From positions 168,132 through 232,131 of the forward strand of contig JAKFYK010000004.1 of NCBI GenBank assembly GCA_021730905.1: 64,000 nt of DNA. The letters run 5' to 3'. This document shows, piece by piece, positions 9,683 through 17,951 of the stretch (position 1 is the stretch's first letter; every line of letters starts with the position of its first letter). The stretch is from Betaproteobacteria bacterium (GTDB lineage: Bacteria > Pseudomonadota > Gammaproteobacteria > Burkholderiales > SG8-41). The notes under the pieces are model-generated. The model saw only the letters and a program-made list of their open reading frames with translations, was not told the origin of the DNA and did no database searches. Position numbers and translations under genes: made by a program.

Positions 9683-10525
9683 ATGTCAAACAAGAACAGC
9701 TGGGACGTGCCAGCGGGCGCGTGCGATACACATTTTCACATTTACGATTTGTCGGTGCCGATGGTGGCGGGCGGCAACCGGCCGTCGCAGGCGTGTGAAC
9801 TGGCGGACTATCTCAAGGTGCGCCAGCGTCTGGGCCTGACGCGCGCGGTGGTGGTGCAGTCATCCGCTTATGGCACCGACAACCGCATCGCGCTGCAGGC
9901 GATGGCGGCGCTGGCGAAACTGCCGGGGTCGGGCGGCGCGCGCGGCATCGCTACCTGCGATGCGGCCACGCCTGACGCCGAGATCAGGCGCATGGATGCG
10001 CTCGGCATGCGCGGTTTCCGATTTTTTCGCATGAGTGGCGCGGGTGCAGACTGGGACAGCGTGCCGCTGATGGCCCGCCGCGCCGCCGACGTGGGCTGGC
10101 ATGTGCAGTTGCAGTTCGACGGCGGTGAACTGGCGGCGCGGCTGCCGCTGATCGAAAAATTGCCGTGTGAAGTGGTGATCGATCACATCGGGCGCCTGCA
10201 TCCGCCGTTTGATGCGAACGATCCCAATTGGCTTGCGCTGCTGAAACTGGTTGAAGGCGGACGCTGCTGGGTGAAGCTTTCCGCGCCGTATCACGGTTCG
10301 AAAAGCGGCGCGCCGCAGTATGAAGACATGCGCCTGTTCGCACAGGGGCTGCTCAAAGCCGCGCCGGAGCGTATGGTGTGGGCGACGAACTGGCCGCACC
10401 CGATGGTGAAAAGTAATTTTCCGGACGAAATGGATTTGCTGAACGCGTTGCGCGCGTGGGTAGCAGACGAGACCGCGTGGCGGCGTGTGCTGGTGGATAA
10501 TCCCGCAATGCTTTACCGTTTCTAG
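9683..10525 (+). CDS. Amidohydrolase family protein (LigI-like, Amidohydro_2)
   Basis: Predicted cytoplasmic TIM-barrel hydrolase of 280 residues resembling 2-pyrone-4,6-dicarboxylate lactonase. Motifs are CDTHFHIYD near residue 14 (metal or lactone-binding His pair), VIDHIGRLHPP near 167 and WATNWPHPM near 234, each matching the Amidohydro_2 pattern. It is divergent from a Bug gene across a 76-bp gap, a layout often seen where the Bug protein delivers a carboxylic-acid substrate. The substrate is not known. Confidence 0.82.
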   Translation: MSNKNSWDVPAGACDTHFHIYDLSVPMVAGGNRPSQACELADYLKVRQRLGLTRAVVVQSSAYGTDNRIALQAMAALAKLPGSGGARGIATCDAATPDAEIRRMDALGMRGFRFFRMSGAGADWDSVPLMARRAADVGWHVQLQFDGGELAARLPLIEKLPCEVVIDHIGRLHPPFDANDPNWLALLKLVEGGRCWVKLSAPYHGSKSGAPQYEDMRLFAQGLLKAAPERMVWATNWPHPMVKSNFPDEMDLLNALRAWVADETAWRRVLVDNPAMLYRF

Positions 10526-10535
10526 GTGAATTTTT

Positions 10536-10554
10536 TTAAGTATTTGTTTTTATT
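10536..10554 (-). repeat. Dispersed 19-bp AT-rich repeat
   Basis: Plus strand TTAAGTATTTGTTTTTATT, the reverse complement of the consensus with one mismatch. It lies 11 bp after the amidohydrolase stop and upstream of the pnt operon. Confidence 0.8.
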
Positions 10555-10629
10555 GTATTTTTTTAATAACGAGGATTCGTCGAGTATAATTGCGGCGATG
10601 CAGCATTCAGGAACCTTCAGGAAAAATCA

Positions 10630-11754
10630 ATGAAGTTCGGCATACCCGCGGAAACGCGGACACATGAAACGCGCGTTGCGGCCACCCCCGAAACCATAGC
10701 CAAACTGACCAAGGCTGGACACCACCAAGTGCTTGTCCAATCCGGCGCCGGAAATGCCGCGAGCATTCCTGATGAGCAATACAGGGCTGCGGGCGCGACC
10801 CTGGTTGCGAATGCGGCGGAGGTCTACGCGCAAGCCAGTATCGTGCTCAAAGTGCGCGGTCCCGATGCGGGAGAACTGGCGCAATTGAAAAGCGGGCAAA
10901 CGCTGATCGGCCTGCTCAATCCGCACAGCAAGGATGGTATTGCTGCCATCGCGAAAAGCGGCGTCAACGCATTTGCGATGGAAGCGCTGCCGCGCATTTC
11001 GCGTGCGCAATCGATGGATGTGCTGTCCTCGCAGGCCAACATCGGCGGCTACAAAGCGGTGCTGATGGCGGCCAATACCTACGGCAGGATGATGCCGATG
11101 CTGATGACCGCGGCGGGCACGGTGAAAGCTGCGCGCGTGGTGATCATGGGCGTGGGCGTGGCGGGCCTGCAGGCGATTGCCACGGCCAAGCGGCTGGGCG
11201 CGGTGGTGGAAGCGACCGACGTGCGGCCGGAAACCAAGGAACAGGTCGAGTCGCTGGGCGCAAAATTTATCGACGTACCGCTGACCGATGCCGAAAAAGA
11301 ACTCGCCAAGGGGCAGGGCGGTTACGCGCGCGACATGGGCGAGGACTACAAGCAACGTCAGGCGGCACTCGTCGCCGAGCGCATCAAGCAGGCCGACATT
11401 GTGATTACCACGGCGTTGATACCGGGCCGTCCCGCACCGGTGCTGGTGACCGAAGACATGGTGAAATCGATGAAGCCCGGCTCGGTGATCGTCGACATGG
11501 CGGTCGAGCAAGGCGGCAACTGTCCGCTGTCGGAACTCGACAAGACTGTGGTCAAGCACGGGGTGCATTTGATCGGCATTGCGAATATTCCCGCGCTGGT
11601 AGCAGCGGATTCCAGCGCGCTGTATGCGCGCAACCTGCTGAACTTTCTTGGCCTGATGCTCGACGCCAAGACCGGCGAATTCAAAATCAACCGCGAAGAC
11701 GAAATCATCGCCGGCACGCTGTTGTGTGCGGGGGGTGAGGTTTTGAAACCGTGA
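10630..11754 (+). CDS. pntAA: NAD(P) transhydrogenase subunit alpha, part 1 (NAD-binding)
   Basis: Soluble NAD(H)-binding domain I of the proton-translocating transhydrogenase. The 374-residue product starts MKFGIPAETRTHETRVAATP, typical of the AlaDH/PNT fold, and has the Rossmann loop GVGVAGLQAIATAKRLGA near residue 173, TALIPGRPAPVL near 258 and a C-terminal MKPGSVIVDMA segment. The single-chain E. coli PntA is split here, as in many alpha- and betaproteobacteria. A weak promoter (TATAAT at 10585-10590) lies 40 bp upstream of the start. Confidence 0.95.
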   Translation: MKFGIPAETRTHETRVAATPETIAKLTKAGHHQVLVQSGAGNAASIPDEQYRAAGATLVANAAEVYAQASIVLKVRGPDAGELAQLKSGQTLIGLLNPHSKDGIAAIAKSGVNAFAMEALPRISRAQSMDVLSSQANIGGYKAVLMAANTYGRMMPMLMTAAGTVKAARVVIMGVGVAGLQAIATAKRLGAVVEATDVRPETKEQVESLGAKFIDVPLTDAEKELAKGQGGYARDMGEDYKQRQAALVAERIKQADIVITTALIPGRPAPVLVTEDMVKSMKPGSVIVDMAVEQGGNCPLSELDKTVVKHGVHLIGIANIPALVAADSSALYARNLLNFLGLMLDAKTGEFKINREDEIIAGTLLCAGGEVLKP

Positions 11755-11820
11755 ACGAGTGAATGGGTGAAGGCGTGAACGGGGTACCCCATTCACTCTT
11801 TCACTCCTTCACGTCTTCAC
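11751..11820. repeat. Heptad-based inverted repeat, second copy
   Basis: Left arm GTGAACGAGTGAATGGGTGA (11751-11770) and a right arm with TTCACTCTTTCACTCCTTCA form a long imperfect hairpin around a GGGGTACCCC centre. It overlaps the pntAA stop codon and separates pntAA from pntAB. Same design as the copy at 1423-1492. Confidence 0.8.
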
Positions 11821-11839
11821 GCATTTAAGGATTCAAGAA

Positions 11840-12148
11840 ATGACCGTAGACCCGCTAATAACAAACCTGATGGTATTCGTGCTGGCGATTTTCGTCGGCT
11901 ACCACGTGGTGTGGAATGTCACGCCCGCGCTGCATACGCCGCTGATGTCGGTGACCAATGCGATTTCGAGCATTATTCTGGTGGGCGCCATGCTGGCAGC
12001 CGGTCCGGCGGAAGCCGACTGGGGCGTGTGGGTCGGTGCGGTGGCGGTGGTGCTGGCGTCAGTCAACGTGTTCGGCGGATTTCTGGTAACGCAGCGCATG
12101 CTGGCGATGTTCAAGAAAAAAGAGCCCAAGAAAGTGGAGGGCAAGTAG
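11840..12148 (+). CDS. pntAB: NAD(P) transhydrogenase subunit alpha, part 2 (membrane)
   Basis: Small membrane part of the transhydrogenase proton channel. The 102-residue protein has three predicted transmembrane helices (about residues 8-25, 38-55 and 60-80), including [20 protein letters not shown], followed by a charged tail. Its stop directly abuts the pntB start (TAGATG), and the gene order pntAA-pntAB-pntB is standard. A heptad hairpin lies just upstream. Confidence 0.93.
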   Translation: MTVDPLITNLMVFVLAIFVGYHVVWNVTPALHTPLMSVTNAISSIILVGAMLAAGPAEADWGVWVGAVAVVLASVNVFGGFLVTQRMLAMFKKKEPKKVEGK

Positions 12149-13546
12149 ATGCTCTCCGGCAATCAAGTCGCGCTGGCCTATCTGGTCGCGTCGGTCTTTT
12201 TCATCCTTGCTCTGAAAGGGCTGTCGTCGCCGCTGACGTCGCGGCGCGGCAACCTGTTCGGCATGATCGGCATGGCGATTGCCGTGGCCGTGACACTGAC
12301 GCTGACCAAAAACTGGATCATTATCGTCGGCGGCATCGTACTCGGCGGCGCGATCGGTGCAGTGGTCGCGCGCAAGGTGCAGATGACCGCGATGCCCGAA
12401 CTGGTCGCGTTCATGCATTCGCTCGTGGGTATGGCGGCGGTGTTGATTGCAATTGCAGCAGTCAATAATCCCTTCGCCTTCGGCATCGTCAAAGCCGCAG
12501 GTGAAGCGATTCCGATGGGCAACAAGCTCGAACTGTTCATCGGCACGTTTGTGGGTGCGATGACGTTCTCCGGCTCGGTGATCGCATTCCTGAAACTTTC
12601 CGGGCGCATGAGCGGCGCACCCATTGTGTTCAGCGGTCAGCACATGGTCAACCTGCTGATGGGCTTAAGCATGTTCGGGTGCGGGCTGTGGTTTTTCGCG
12701 AGCGATGGCACCAACTGGACGGCGTTCATTGCGATGACGGCCATCGCGTTCGTGCTGGGCTTCCTGATCATTGTCCCCATTGGCGGCGCCGATATGCCGG
12801 TGGTGATCTCGATGCTGAACTCTTACTCGGGCTGGGCTGCGGCGGGCATCGGCTTCTCGCTCAACAACCCGATGCTGATCATTGCCGGCTCGCTGGTCGG
12901 CAGCTCCGGCGCGATCCTGTCGTACATCATGTGCAAGGCGATGAACCGGCCGTTCCTGTCGGTGATCCTCGGCGGCTTCGGCACCGATTCGGGTGCTGCG
13001 GCGGCTACGGATGGCGTGCAGAAAACCCATCGCAGCGGCAGCGCTGATGATGCCGCGTTTCTGCTGGGTAACGCCGATTCGGTGATCATTGTTCCCGGTT
13101 ATGGCCTCGCGGTGGCGCGCGCGCAGCATGCCGTGAAAGAACTCGCGCACAAGCTGCGTGAAAAAGGCGTCACCGTGCGTTTCGCGATTCACCCGGTGGC
13201 GGGACGCATGCCCGGCCACATGAACGTGCTGCTCGCCGAAGCGGAGATTCCCTACGACCAGGTGTTGGAGATGGATGAAATCAACAGCGACTTCCCGACC
13301 ACTGACGTGGTGCTGGTGTTGGGTGCCAACGATGTGGTGAACCCTGCCGCGCACACGCCCGGCAGCCCGATCTTTGGCATGCCGATACTGGAGGTCGATA
13401 AGGCGCGCACCGTGATGGTGGTCAAGCGCTCGATGGCGGCGGGTTATGCGGGTCTCGATAATGATTTGTTTTATATGGATAAAACGATGATGGTGTTTGG
13501 AGATGCCAAGAAAGTTGTTGAGGACATGGTGAAGGCGGTGGGGTGA
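12149..13546 (+). CDS. pntB: NAD(P) transhydrogenase subunit beta
   Basis: Carries the remaining membrane helices and the NADP(H)-binding domain III. The 465-residue protein has about nine helices in residues 1-270, then a soluble C-terminal domain with GYGLAVARAQH near residue 318, HPVAGRMPGHMNVLLAEA near 350 and VLGANDVVNPAA near 390, as expected for PntB. With PntAA and PntAB it would make NADPH from NADH at the expense of proton-motive force. A good terminator follows. Confidence 0.95.
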   Translation: MLSGNQVALAYLVASVFFILALKGLSSPLTSRRGNLFGMIGMAIAVAVTLTLTKNWIIIVGGIVLGGAIGAVVARKVQMTAMPELVAFMHSLVGMAAVLIAIAAVNNPFAFGIVKAAGEAIPMGNKLELFIGTFVGAMTFSGSVIAFLKLSGRMSGAPIVFSGQHMVNLLMGLSMFGCGLWFFASDGTNWTAFIAMTAIAFVLGFLIIVPIGGADMPVVISMLNSYSGWAAAGIGFSLNNPMLIIAGSLVGSSGAILSYIMCKAMNRPFLSVILGGFGTDSGAAAATDGVQKTHRSGSADDAAFLLGNADSVIIVPGYGLAVARAQHAVKELAHKLREKGVTVRFAIHPVAGRMPGHMNVLLAEAEIPYDQVLEMDEINSDFPTTDVVLVLGANDVVNPAAHTPGSPIFGMPILEVDKARTVMVVKRSMAAGYAGLDNDLFYMDKTMMVFGDAKKVVEDMVKAVG

Positions 13547-13570
13547 TTTTTGAATTTGCTGTGTACGATA

Positions 13571-13600
13571 CAAGGGCTGCTTTTGCGGCCCTTGTTGTTT
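13571..13600 (+). terminator. Rho-independent terminator after pntB
   Basis: Stem CAAGGGC (13571-13577) pairs with GCCCTTG (13588-13594), followed by a T-rich stretch TTGTTGTTT. It starts 25 bp after the pntB stop. Confidence 0.75.
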
Positions 13601-13665
13601 GTGCGGCTTGTTGTCAGTTGTGTTGATGGGATGACGGTTAAGTTGTAGTCTGGCTATTCGTTAGG

Positions 13666-13705
13666 TGTAAGTGTGGCGGAAGACACTTCGCTTTTCTGCC
13701 CTACG
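13666..13705. repeat. GTAGGGCGG-type palindromic repeat, degenerate copy
   Basis: Resembles the better palindrome at 15111-15144: GGCGGAAGACACTTCGCTTT followed by TCTGCCCTAC, with a weaker left arm (GTAAGTGTGG). Intergenic, just before the gene at 13722. Confidence 0.5.
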
Positions 13706-13721
13706 TGCGTGCAAATAGCCC

Positions 13722-14189
13722 ATGAAAAAAGAAAAACTCAAACCTGAAGCCTATGAAAAACTCAAAGTCTTTATGGGTCTGTACTTTGACTGGTACATGG
13801 CTAGACCGCATAGCTCTCCTAAGAGTCACCCGTTGCTGGTTCTGACTGAATTTGAAAAGACATCACTATCACAAGCTGGGCGTGGGCTTGAAATGGCTAT
13901 CAATGACTGTGTGGAGATGTCCAGTGATTGGACACCCGGGCAGGTTGCTGAGGCCGACGCAAAATTTACCAGCCATGGCACCTTCACACTGACAGAAATC
14001 AGGCGAAGATATTCAAGGAAATACTTGCAAATACTCAAGCGTGGCGTGGTTCGGTCTGAAAAAGAATATTATTTGCTTAAAGGCATGGTCGATGGTGGCA
14101 GCATTGAAACTGGTGCTACTGAAGGCCAGCAAATTGAAGCCATGTTGGCTGCATACGAAGCCAACTTGATCAAACTCAAACGAGCGTAA
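13722..14189 (+). CDS. Hypothetical protein, cytoplasmic
   Basis: Unrecognised 155-residue soluble protein with Lys/Glu-rich ends, no signal peptide and no membrane segment. It begins MKKEKLKPEAYEKLKVFMGL and is mostly predicted helical. Codon use is less GC-rich than its neighbours, which suggests recent transfer. A GTTAGGT sequence at 13660-13666 resembles the right end of an integron attC site, but no matching left end was found, so cassette origin is only a possibility. Confidence 0.65.
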   Translation: MKKEKLKPEAYEKLKVFMGLYFDWYMARPHSSPKSHPLLVLTEFEKTSLSQAGRGLEMAINDCVEMSSDWTPGQVAEADAKFTSHGTFTLTEIRRRYSRKYLQILKRGVVRSEKEYYLLKGMVDGGSIETGATEGQQIEAMLAAYEANLIKLKRA

Positions 14190-14540
14190 GGCGTAATCCT
14201 ATCGCGCTAAATGGTTTTTGTTGGCGACGCAATTATCACTTCAAAGAAAAACCGCCCCCGGTTCGCCGGTCCTTCGGACTGCCCTGCGCTGCTCGCGAAA
14301 ACTGGCGGCTGCGGAACTCGCGCTCGCAAACTACAAAGGCGGGAGCACTCAGGCAGTCCTCGCCGACCCCTCCAGTTTCCGCTGTGCTGCTCGGCGGCTC
14401 TCAGGGGGATTTGCTGCCAGGACCTGCGCGAGCGCGAGTATTGATTTTCCCTCCCGCAGCACCCCAAAATTCGTAGGGCGTCAATAAGCGCAGCGCATTG
14501 CGCCGGATGGGTTCTCGGCAACGCGCTAGAATCCAGCCCT
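14190..14540. other. Intergenic region without a recognised gene
   Basis: No convincing coding frame on either strand. It contains a GC-rich stretch with short inverted segments (about 14255-14420) and a GTAGGGCG-type repeat at 14473-14505. It may be decayed accessory DNA. Confidence 0.4.
14473..14505. repeat. GTAGGGCG...GCGCAGCGC repeat copy
   Basis: Reads GTAGGGCGTCAATAAGCGCA then GCGCATTGCGCCG, an intergenic proteobacterial repeat type, related to 15111-15144 and to GCGCAGCGCATTCCGG at 33739-33754. Confidence 0.55.
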
Positions 14541-15098
14541 ATGCGCAACTTTCTCTGCATTGTCGGCACGATTATCGGCGTGCTCGTTACCGGGCTTCTC
14601 GTCCTGTCGATACATTTTGGCGTGCGTGATGCCAAGTCGGTAACCGACGAACCTCTGAAAATGGGCATGCGCGAGGCTGTGGAACGGGTCAAATCCGGAA
14701 GTTCCGCTTGGGTTTGGCTGACCGACGCCCGCGCGGATTGCTCGCGTTCGGCGCGTTACACCGATACCAGCAAGGAGGGAGATGCGCAGAACGCCGTTTC
14801 CTTCGTGGCGTTGAGCGAGGCGCCTGATCTCGAAATCGTGGTAGATGCCCGCGACCTGCGTGACTGTGCTTATGTGGGCCGGGTTCATCTTATCGGCGTT
14901 CTGAAAAAAATGGAGGACAGTCGCCGCCGGGAATTCGAGTCGCGCGGCCTTGCGTTGCCCGCAGCCAGCAGTGATGCCTGGTGGTTATGCGGCGATTGCC
15001 GGCCCGGTGGCGAGTGGACTGCGGTGGTGGTGTTGCTGTTGCTGGTAGCGCTGTCGGCATGGCTGACCCTGAAAATATTCCGGGCGCGTGCAGGATAG
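14541..15098 (+). CDS. Hypothetical membrane protein with two transmembrane helices
   Basis: A 185-residue protein of unknown function with an N-terminal hydrophobic helix (residues 4-24), an extracytoplasmic domain of about 130 residues with four cysteines (DCSR, RDCAY, LCGDC), and a C-terminal helix (about 161-178) ending in a short basic tail. The CGDC near residue 151 could be a redox or metal pair. It could be a membrane-anchored stress or envelope protein, but no family is recognised. Confidence 0.7.
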   Translation: MRNFLCIVGTIIGVLVTGLLVLSIHFGVRDAKSVTDEPLKMGMREAVERVKSGSSAWVWLTDARADCSRSARYTDTSKEGDAQNAVSFVALSEAPDLEIVVDARDLRDCAYVGRVHLIGVLKKMEDSRRREFESRGLALPAASSDAWWLCGDCRPGGEWTAVVVLLLLVALSAWLTLKIFRARAG

Positions 15099-15110
15099 CG
15101 CAGGCGGCGC

Positions 15111-15144
15111 GTAGGGCGGAAGGCGCTGCGCTTTTCCGCCCTAC
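15111..15144. repeat. GTAGGGCGG palindromic repeat, near-perfect copy
   Basis: GTAGGGCGGAAGGCGCTGCG followed by CTTTTCCGCCCTAC forms a 34-bp imperfect palindrome between two convergent genes. It could act as a bidirectional terminator or be a REP-like element. Confidence 0.7.
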
Positions 15145-15155
15145 ACCGGCAGTCG

Positions 15156-15626
15156 CTAATGCGGCTTGTCGTTATGCTCGCCCCAGCTTGTGGTCTTGGC
15201 GCCTTCGGTTGCGATCAGCACGTAGGCCATGACGCACGGTTCTTTGCCGCGGTTGTTCCAGTTGTGGTTGGTGCCGAGCTGAACAACCACGTCGCCCGGT
15301 TTGAGATGAACTTCGCCTTCTTCCATTTCCATCCACATTTCGCCTGAGATGCAAATCGCGTAGTCTACGGAGTCGGTGCTGTGCCAGCGCGCGATGTTGC
15401 CCGGCGCGTAACGGCCAAAGCGAAACACCGATCCGCCGGCGAGGCTGGTGCCGAGTTCCCAGTTGTTGGGATCGTCCGTCGCGGTTTCAGCGGGCAGTTT
15501 TTTGGTCGCCCACAGCGGTATGTTGTCAAAGCCCGGCCGCAGATTGGCGGGTTCAATTGCGCTATCCCATTTGATGCAGCTTTTACCGTCTTTGTTGAAT
15601 CCCGTGACGACTCTACGAAATGCCAT
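15156..15626 (-). CDS. Cupin-domain protein
   Basis: A 156-residue protein with a conserved beta-barrel cupin in its second half. WHSTDSVDYAICISGEMWMEM (about residues 82-102) and HLKPGDVVVQLGTNHNWNNRG (about 107-127) match cupin motifs 1 and 2, with His and Glu in metal-ligand positions. No signal peptide. The divergent neighbour is a carboxymuconolactone decarboxylase-like gene, so a role in aromatic or oxyanion catabolism is possible but unproven. Confidence 0.8.
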   Translation of the reverse strand: MAFRRVVTGFNKDGKSCIKWDSAIEPANLRPGFDNIPLWATKKLPAETATDDPNNWELGTSLAGGSVFRFGRYAPGNIARWHSTDSVDYAICISGEMWMEMEEGEVHLKPGDVVVQLGTNHNWNNRGKEPCVMAYVLIATEGAKTTSWGEHNDKPH

Positions 15627-15686
15627 TTTAAATAATCTCCGTTTGCTGAATGATGGGTATGTCCGTGTCGAGTATATTACAGTGAT

Positions 15687-15706
15687 GGCTGCCTATAATG
15701 GCAGCC
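15687..15706 (+). promoter_or_regulatory. Perfect inverted repeat enclosing a TATAAT -10 box
   Basis: GGCTGCC-TATAAT-GGCAGCC: a 7-bp perfect inverted repeat whose spacer is a consensus -10 element, 35 bp upstream of the ATG at 15741. This is the geometry of a repressor operator over a promoter. The -35 region is weak. Confidence 0.5.
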
Positions 15707-15740
15707 AAAAACGTTATGAATGCCGGCCGAGGAACTCTCA

Positions 15741-16748
15741 ATGAAACAATCACTCAAGAAAAAAACGGCTGCCGCAGCAAAAAAACGCAGCGCGAAAAAA
15801 TCTGTCGCAACGAAACCCCGCACGTCCCAACTTGCGAAACTGAAACGCAAATACGGTGCCAGGGCCATTGACGGCCTTGCACGCGCGCAGCCGGATCACA
15901 TTGCCGAGCATGTTGATTGGTGCGACGGGCTGGATCAGCATTTCACCAAGTTGTGGCTGGAGTTCACCTATGGCGGTATGACGGGGCGCGGCATCCTCAA
16001 CGAGCGCACGCGCTGCCTGATACTGGTCGGGCAGTTTCTGGTGATGGAGGACAAAGAGCAGTTTGCTGTCCACATACGCAACGCCCTTAATCACGCCAGT
16101 CCGCGCGAAGTGCTGGAGGTGATTCTGCAGGCGACGGTGTATCTTGGTTATTCCAAGACCATGCCGGCGGTGCGCGTGTTCACCAAGGTGCTGAAACGGC
16201 TGGGGCGTCTGAAGGAAATCACCTCCACTCAGTTGCCGATCACCGGTCCCAGCAAGAAATGTTCACTCGAAGCCGAGCGCAAGAGCTGGGGACTGACCGA
16301 CAAGGACTTCCCGCGCCGCGAGGAACTCATGCAGCGTTTCGGCTGGGAGGGTTTGAGCACGGGCCTGCGGCTGCAGCCCAGCCACCATCACAAAACTGTC
16401 GAGCAACTGGAGCGCGTCGATGCGCATTTTCTGAAGCTATGGCTGGATTACATCTATGCCGGCATGTACACACGCAATATTCTCGACGACAAGACGCGCA
16501 TTTTGTGCGTGATCGGGGAACTGATGGTGATGGGTGAATTCATCCAGGCCGAGAACCACATCCGCAACGCACTGACGCACGGCGCGACGCCGCGCGAGGT
16601 GCTGGAAGTCGTGCTGCAATCGACGGTGTACATCGGCATGCCGCGCTTCGTGCGCGCGGTGGCGCTGGTGGAGCGCGTGGTGAAGGAACTGGGGCGCTTC
16701 GACGAAATCGCGAATACGCAGTTGCTGTTGCCGGTGGCAACCGGTTGA
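15741..16748 (+). CDS. Two-domain carboxymuconolactone decarboxylase/AhpD-like protein
   Basis: A 335-residue protein with two tandem CMD-type helical domains (about residues 50-165 and 200-320). The repeats share DxHFxKLWLxxxYxGM, ILxExTRxL, Fx[10 protein letters not shown] and PREVLEVxLQxTVYxG. The CxxC redox pair of AhpD is absent, so a decarboxylase or isomerase-like role is more likely than peroxidase. An unusual Lys/Ala-rich basic tail covers residues 1-40. The ATG is preceded by GAGGAA. Its last 209 bp overlap the integron integrase frame on the other strand. Confidence 0.8.
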   Translation: MKQSLKKKTAAAAKKRSAKKSVATKPRTSQLAKLKRKYGARAIDGLARAQPDHIAEHVDWCDGLDQHFTKLWLEFTYGGMTGRGILNERTRCLILVGQFLVMEDKEQFAVHIRNALNHASPREVLEVILQATVYLGYSKTMPAVRVFTKVLKRLGRLKEITSTQLPITGPSKKCSLEAERKSWGLTDKDFPRREELMQRFGWEGLSTGLRLQPSHHHKTVEQLERVDAHFLKLWLDYIYAGMYTRNILDDKTRILCVIGELMVMGEFIQAENHIRNALTHGATPREVLEVVLQSTVYIGMPRFVRAVALVERVVKELGRFDEIANTQLLLPVATG

Positions 16749-17769
16749 ATCGGTCTTGTGCCCGGGAAAGTGCATCCAGCGGGCTGATCACGCCCCCTCC
16801 ACCGACCTTCAGCACGTGCGTGTAGATCATGGTAGTGCTCACGTCGCCATGGCCTAGCAACTCCTGCACCGTGCGGATGTCATAGCCCGCTTGCAATAAG
16901 TGCGTTGCAAAACTGTGGCGCAGCGTATGCACGGATACCGATTTCTGGATGTTGGCGCGGGCAACTGCTTTTTTGATTGCGCGCTGCAGGCGTTCTTCAT
17001 ACAGGTGATGGCGGCGGCGAATTTCCGATCGTGGATCGACCGATAGCGTCGGCGATGGGAATACCCAGTGCCAGATCCATGTTTCCGCAGCGCGGGGATA
17101 TTTTCGCGCCAGAGCGTCGGGCATTTCAACGCCTGGCACGCTGGCCGCGCGGTCGGCAGCCCACAGTACTCGCGAACGTGCCAATTGTTCCCTTAGCGGC
17201 TGTTCCAGAACCTGCGGCAGCATTACGACGCGATCCTTATTGCCCTTGCCCTCGCGCACGACAATCGAGCGGCGGTCGAAATCCACGTCCTTGACGCGTA
17301 GACGCAAACCTTCTGTCAGGCGCATGCCTGTGCCATACAGCAGCCTTGCCAGCAGCGCGACCTCGCCATCCATCAGAGACAGAACGCGCTCCACTTCATC
17401 GCGCGACAGCACGGCTGGCAGGCGGACGCGCGCCTTGGGACGTCCGATTTCATCGAGCCACGGCAATTCGATACCGAGCACCTCCTTGTAGAGAAATAAC
17501 AGCGCCGAAAGCGCCTGCCGGTGCGTGGAGGAGGAAACCTCCCGTTCGCCGGCCAACCATGTCAGAAAGGCTTCAACCTCGGCCTTGCCCATTTCGGCCG
17601 GGTGACGCAGCTTGTGCCAGCGCACGAACAGGCGCACCCAATAGACATATACCTTTTCTGTCCTTATGCTGTAGTGCAAATAGCGGATGCGCTCCCGCAG
17701 TTGATCCAGCAACCGGATGGACTGTAACGGCGGCTTGCCGGGTTTGGGGGCTTTGTTAAAACTGTACAT
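16540..17769 (-). CDS. intI: Integron integrase (tyrosine recombinase) with C-terminal read-through
   Basis: Site-specific recombinase that inserts and excises gene cassettes at attI and attC. It shows the IntI signature: [20 protein letters not shown] at the N-terminus, catalytic Arg150 in [13 protein letters not shown], the IntI-specific insert around [15 protein letters not shown] (residues 245-259), His281 and Arg284 in [10 protein letters not shown], His307 in LLGHGDVS and nucleophile Tyr316 in [11 protein letters not shown]. Homology stops near residue 334 (SPLDAL), but the frame runs to 409 into the antisense of the CMD-like gene. Typical IntI proteins are about 320-340 residues, so the natural stop seems lost. 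Confidence 0.93.
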   Translation of the reverse strand: MYSFNKAPKPGKPPLQSIRLLDQLRERIRYLHYSIRTEKVYVYWVRLFVRWHKLRHPAEMGKAEVEAFLTWLAGEREVSSSTHRQALSALLFLYKEVLGIELPWLDEIGRPKARVRLPAVLSRDEVERVLSLMDGEVALLARLLYGTGMRLTEGLRLRVKDVDFDRRSIVVREGKGNKDRVVMLPQVLEQPLREQLARSRVLWAADRAASVPGVEMPDALARKYPRAAETWIWHWVFPSPTLSVDPRSEIRRRHHLYEERLQRAIKKAVARANIQKSVSVHTLRHSFATHLLQAGYDIRTVQELLGHGDVSTTMIYTHVLKVGGGGVISPLDALSRAQDRFNRLPPATATAYSRFRRSAPVPSPRAPPAPPRARSAACRCTPSIAARLPAPRAASRRASVRCGCGSRPG

Positions 17770-17794
17770 ATATATAGTATACTAACGCAAGACT

Positions 17795-17822
17795 CTGACA
17801 ACATGCAAGTTCTGCCTATTAT
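17795..17822 (+). promoter_or_regulatory. Candidate cassette promoter Pc
   Basis: CTGACA (17795-17800), a 16-bp spacer and TATTAT (17817-17822) point into the cassette array from between intI and attI. The position fits a Pc promoter; strength is not known. Confidence 0.4.
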
Positions 17823-17847
17823 TCCGAAAATGCTATCCTGCAAAGCG

Positions 17848-17863
17848 CTGTGTTATACGGCAG
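17848..17863. promoter_or_regulatory. Possible LexA site upstream of intI
   Basis: CTGTGTTATACGGCAG has the CTG-N10-CAG frame of SOS boxes and lies 79 bp upstream of the intI start. LexA control of intI is known for other integrons; the inner bases here match only partly. Confidence 0.35.
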
Positions 17864-17881
17864 TTTTGCGGTCTAAATCAC

Positions 17882-17888
17882 GTTAGAC
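17882..17888 (+). other. attI core site (GTTAGAC)
   Basis: GTTAGAC fits the recombination core GTTRRRY and lies between intI and the first cassette. Cassette DNA is expected to start after the G. The remaining attI arms toward intI were not resolved. Confidence 0.6.
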
Positions 17889-17926
17889 CTCTTTTCATCG
17901 TTCACGCATGCGGCACTTGCCGCCAC

Positions 17927-17939
17927 ACTACAATGTAGT
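17927..17939. promoter_or_regulatory. Palindromic candidate BrnA operator
   Basis: ACTACAATGTAGT is a perfect 6-1-6 palindrome 12 bp upstream of brnT. BrnA antitoxins are known to repress their own promoter, so this is the obvious candidate site. Confidence 0.45.
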
Positions 17940-17951
17940 TACACTGCATGC

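Noticed and set aside
13660..13666. GTTAGGT core before the gene at 13722
   Set aside because: No partner left core or stem was found, and it is 3 kb from intI on the wrong side of the array.
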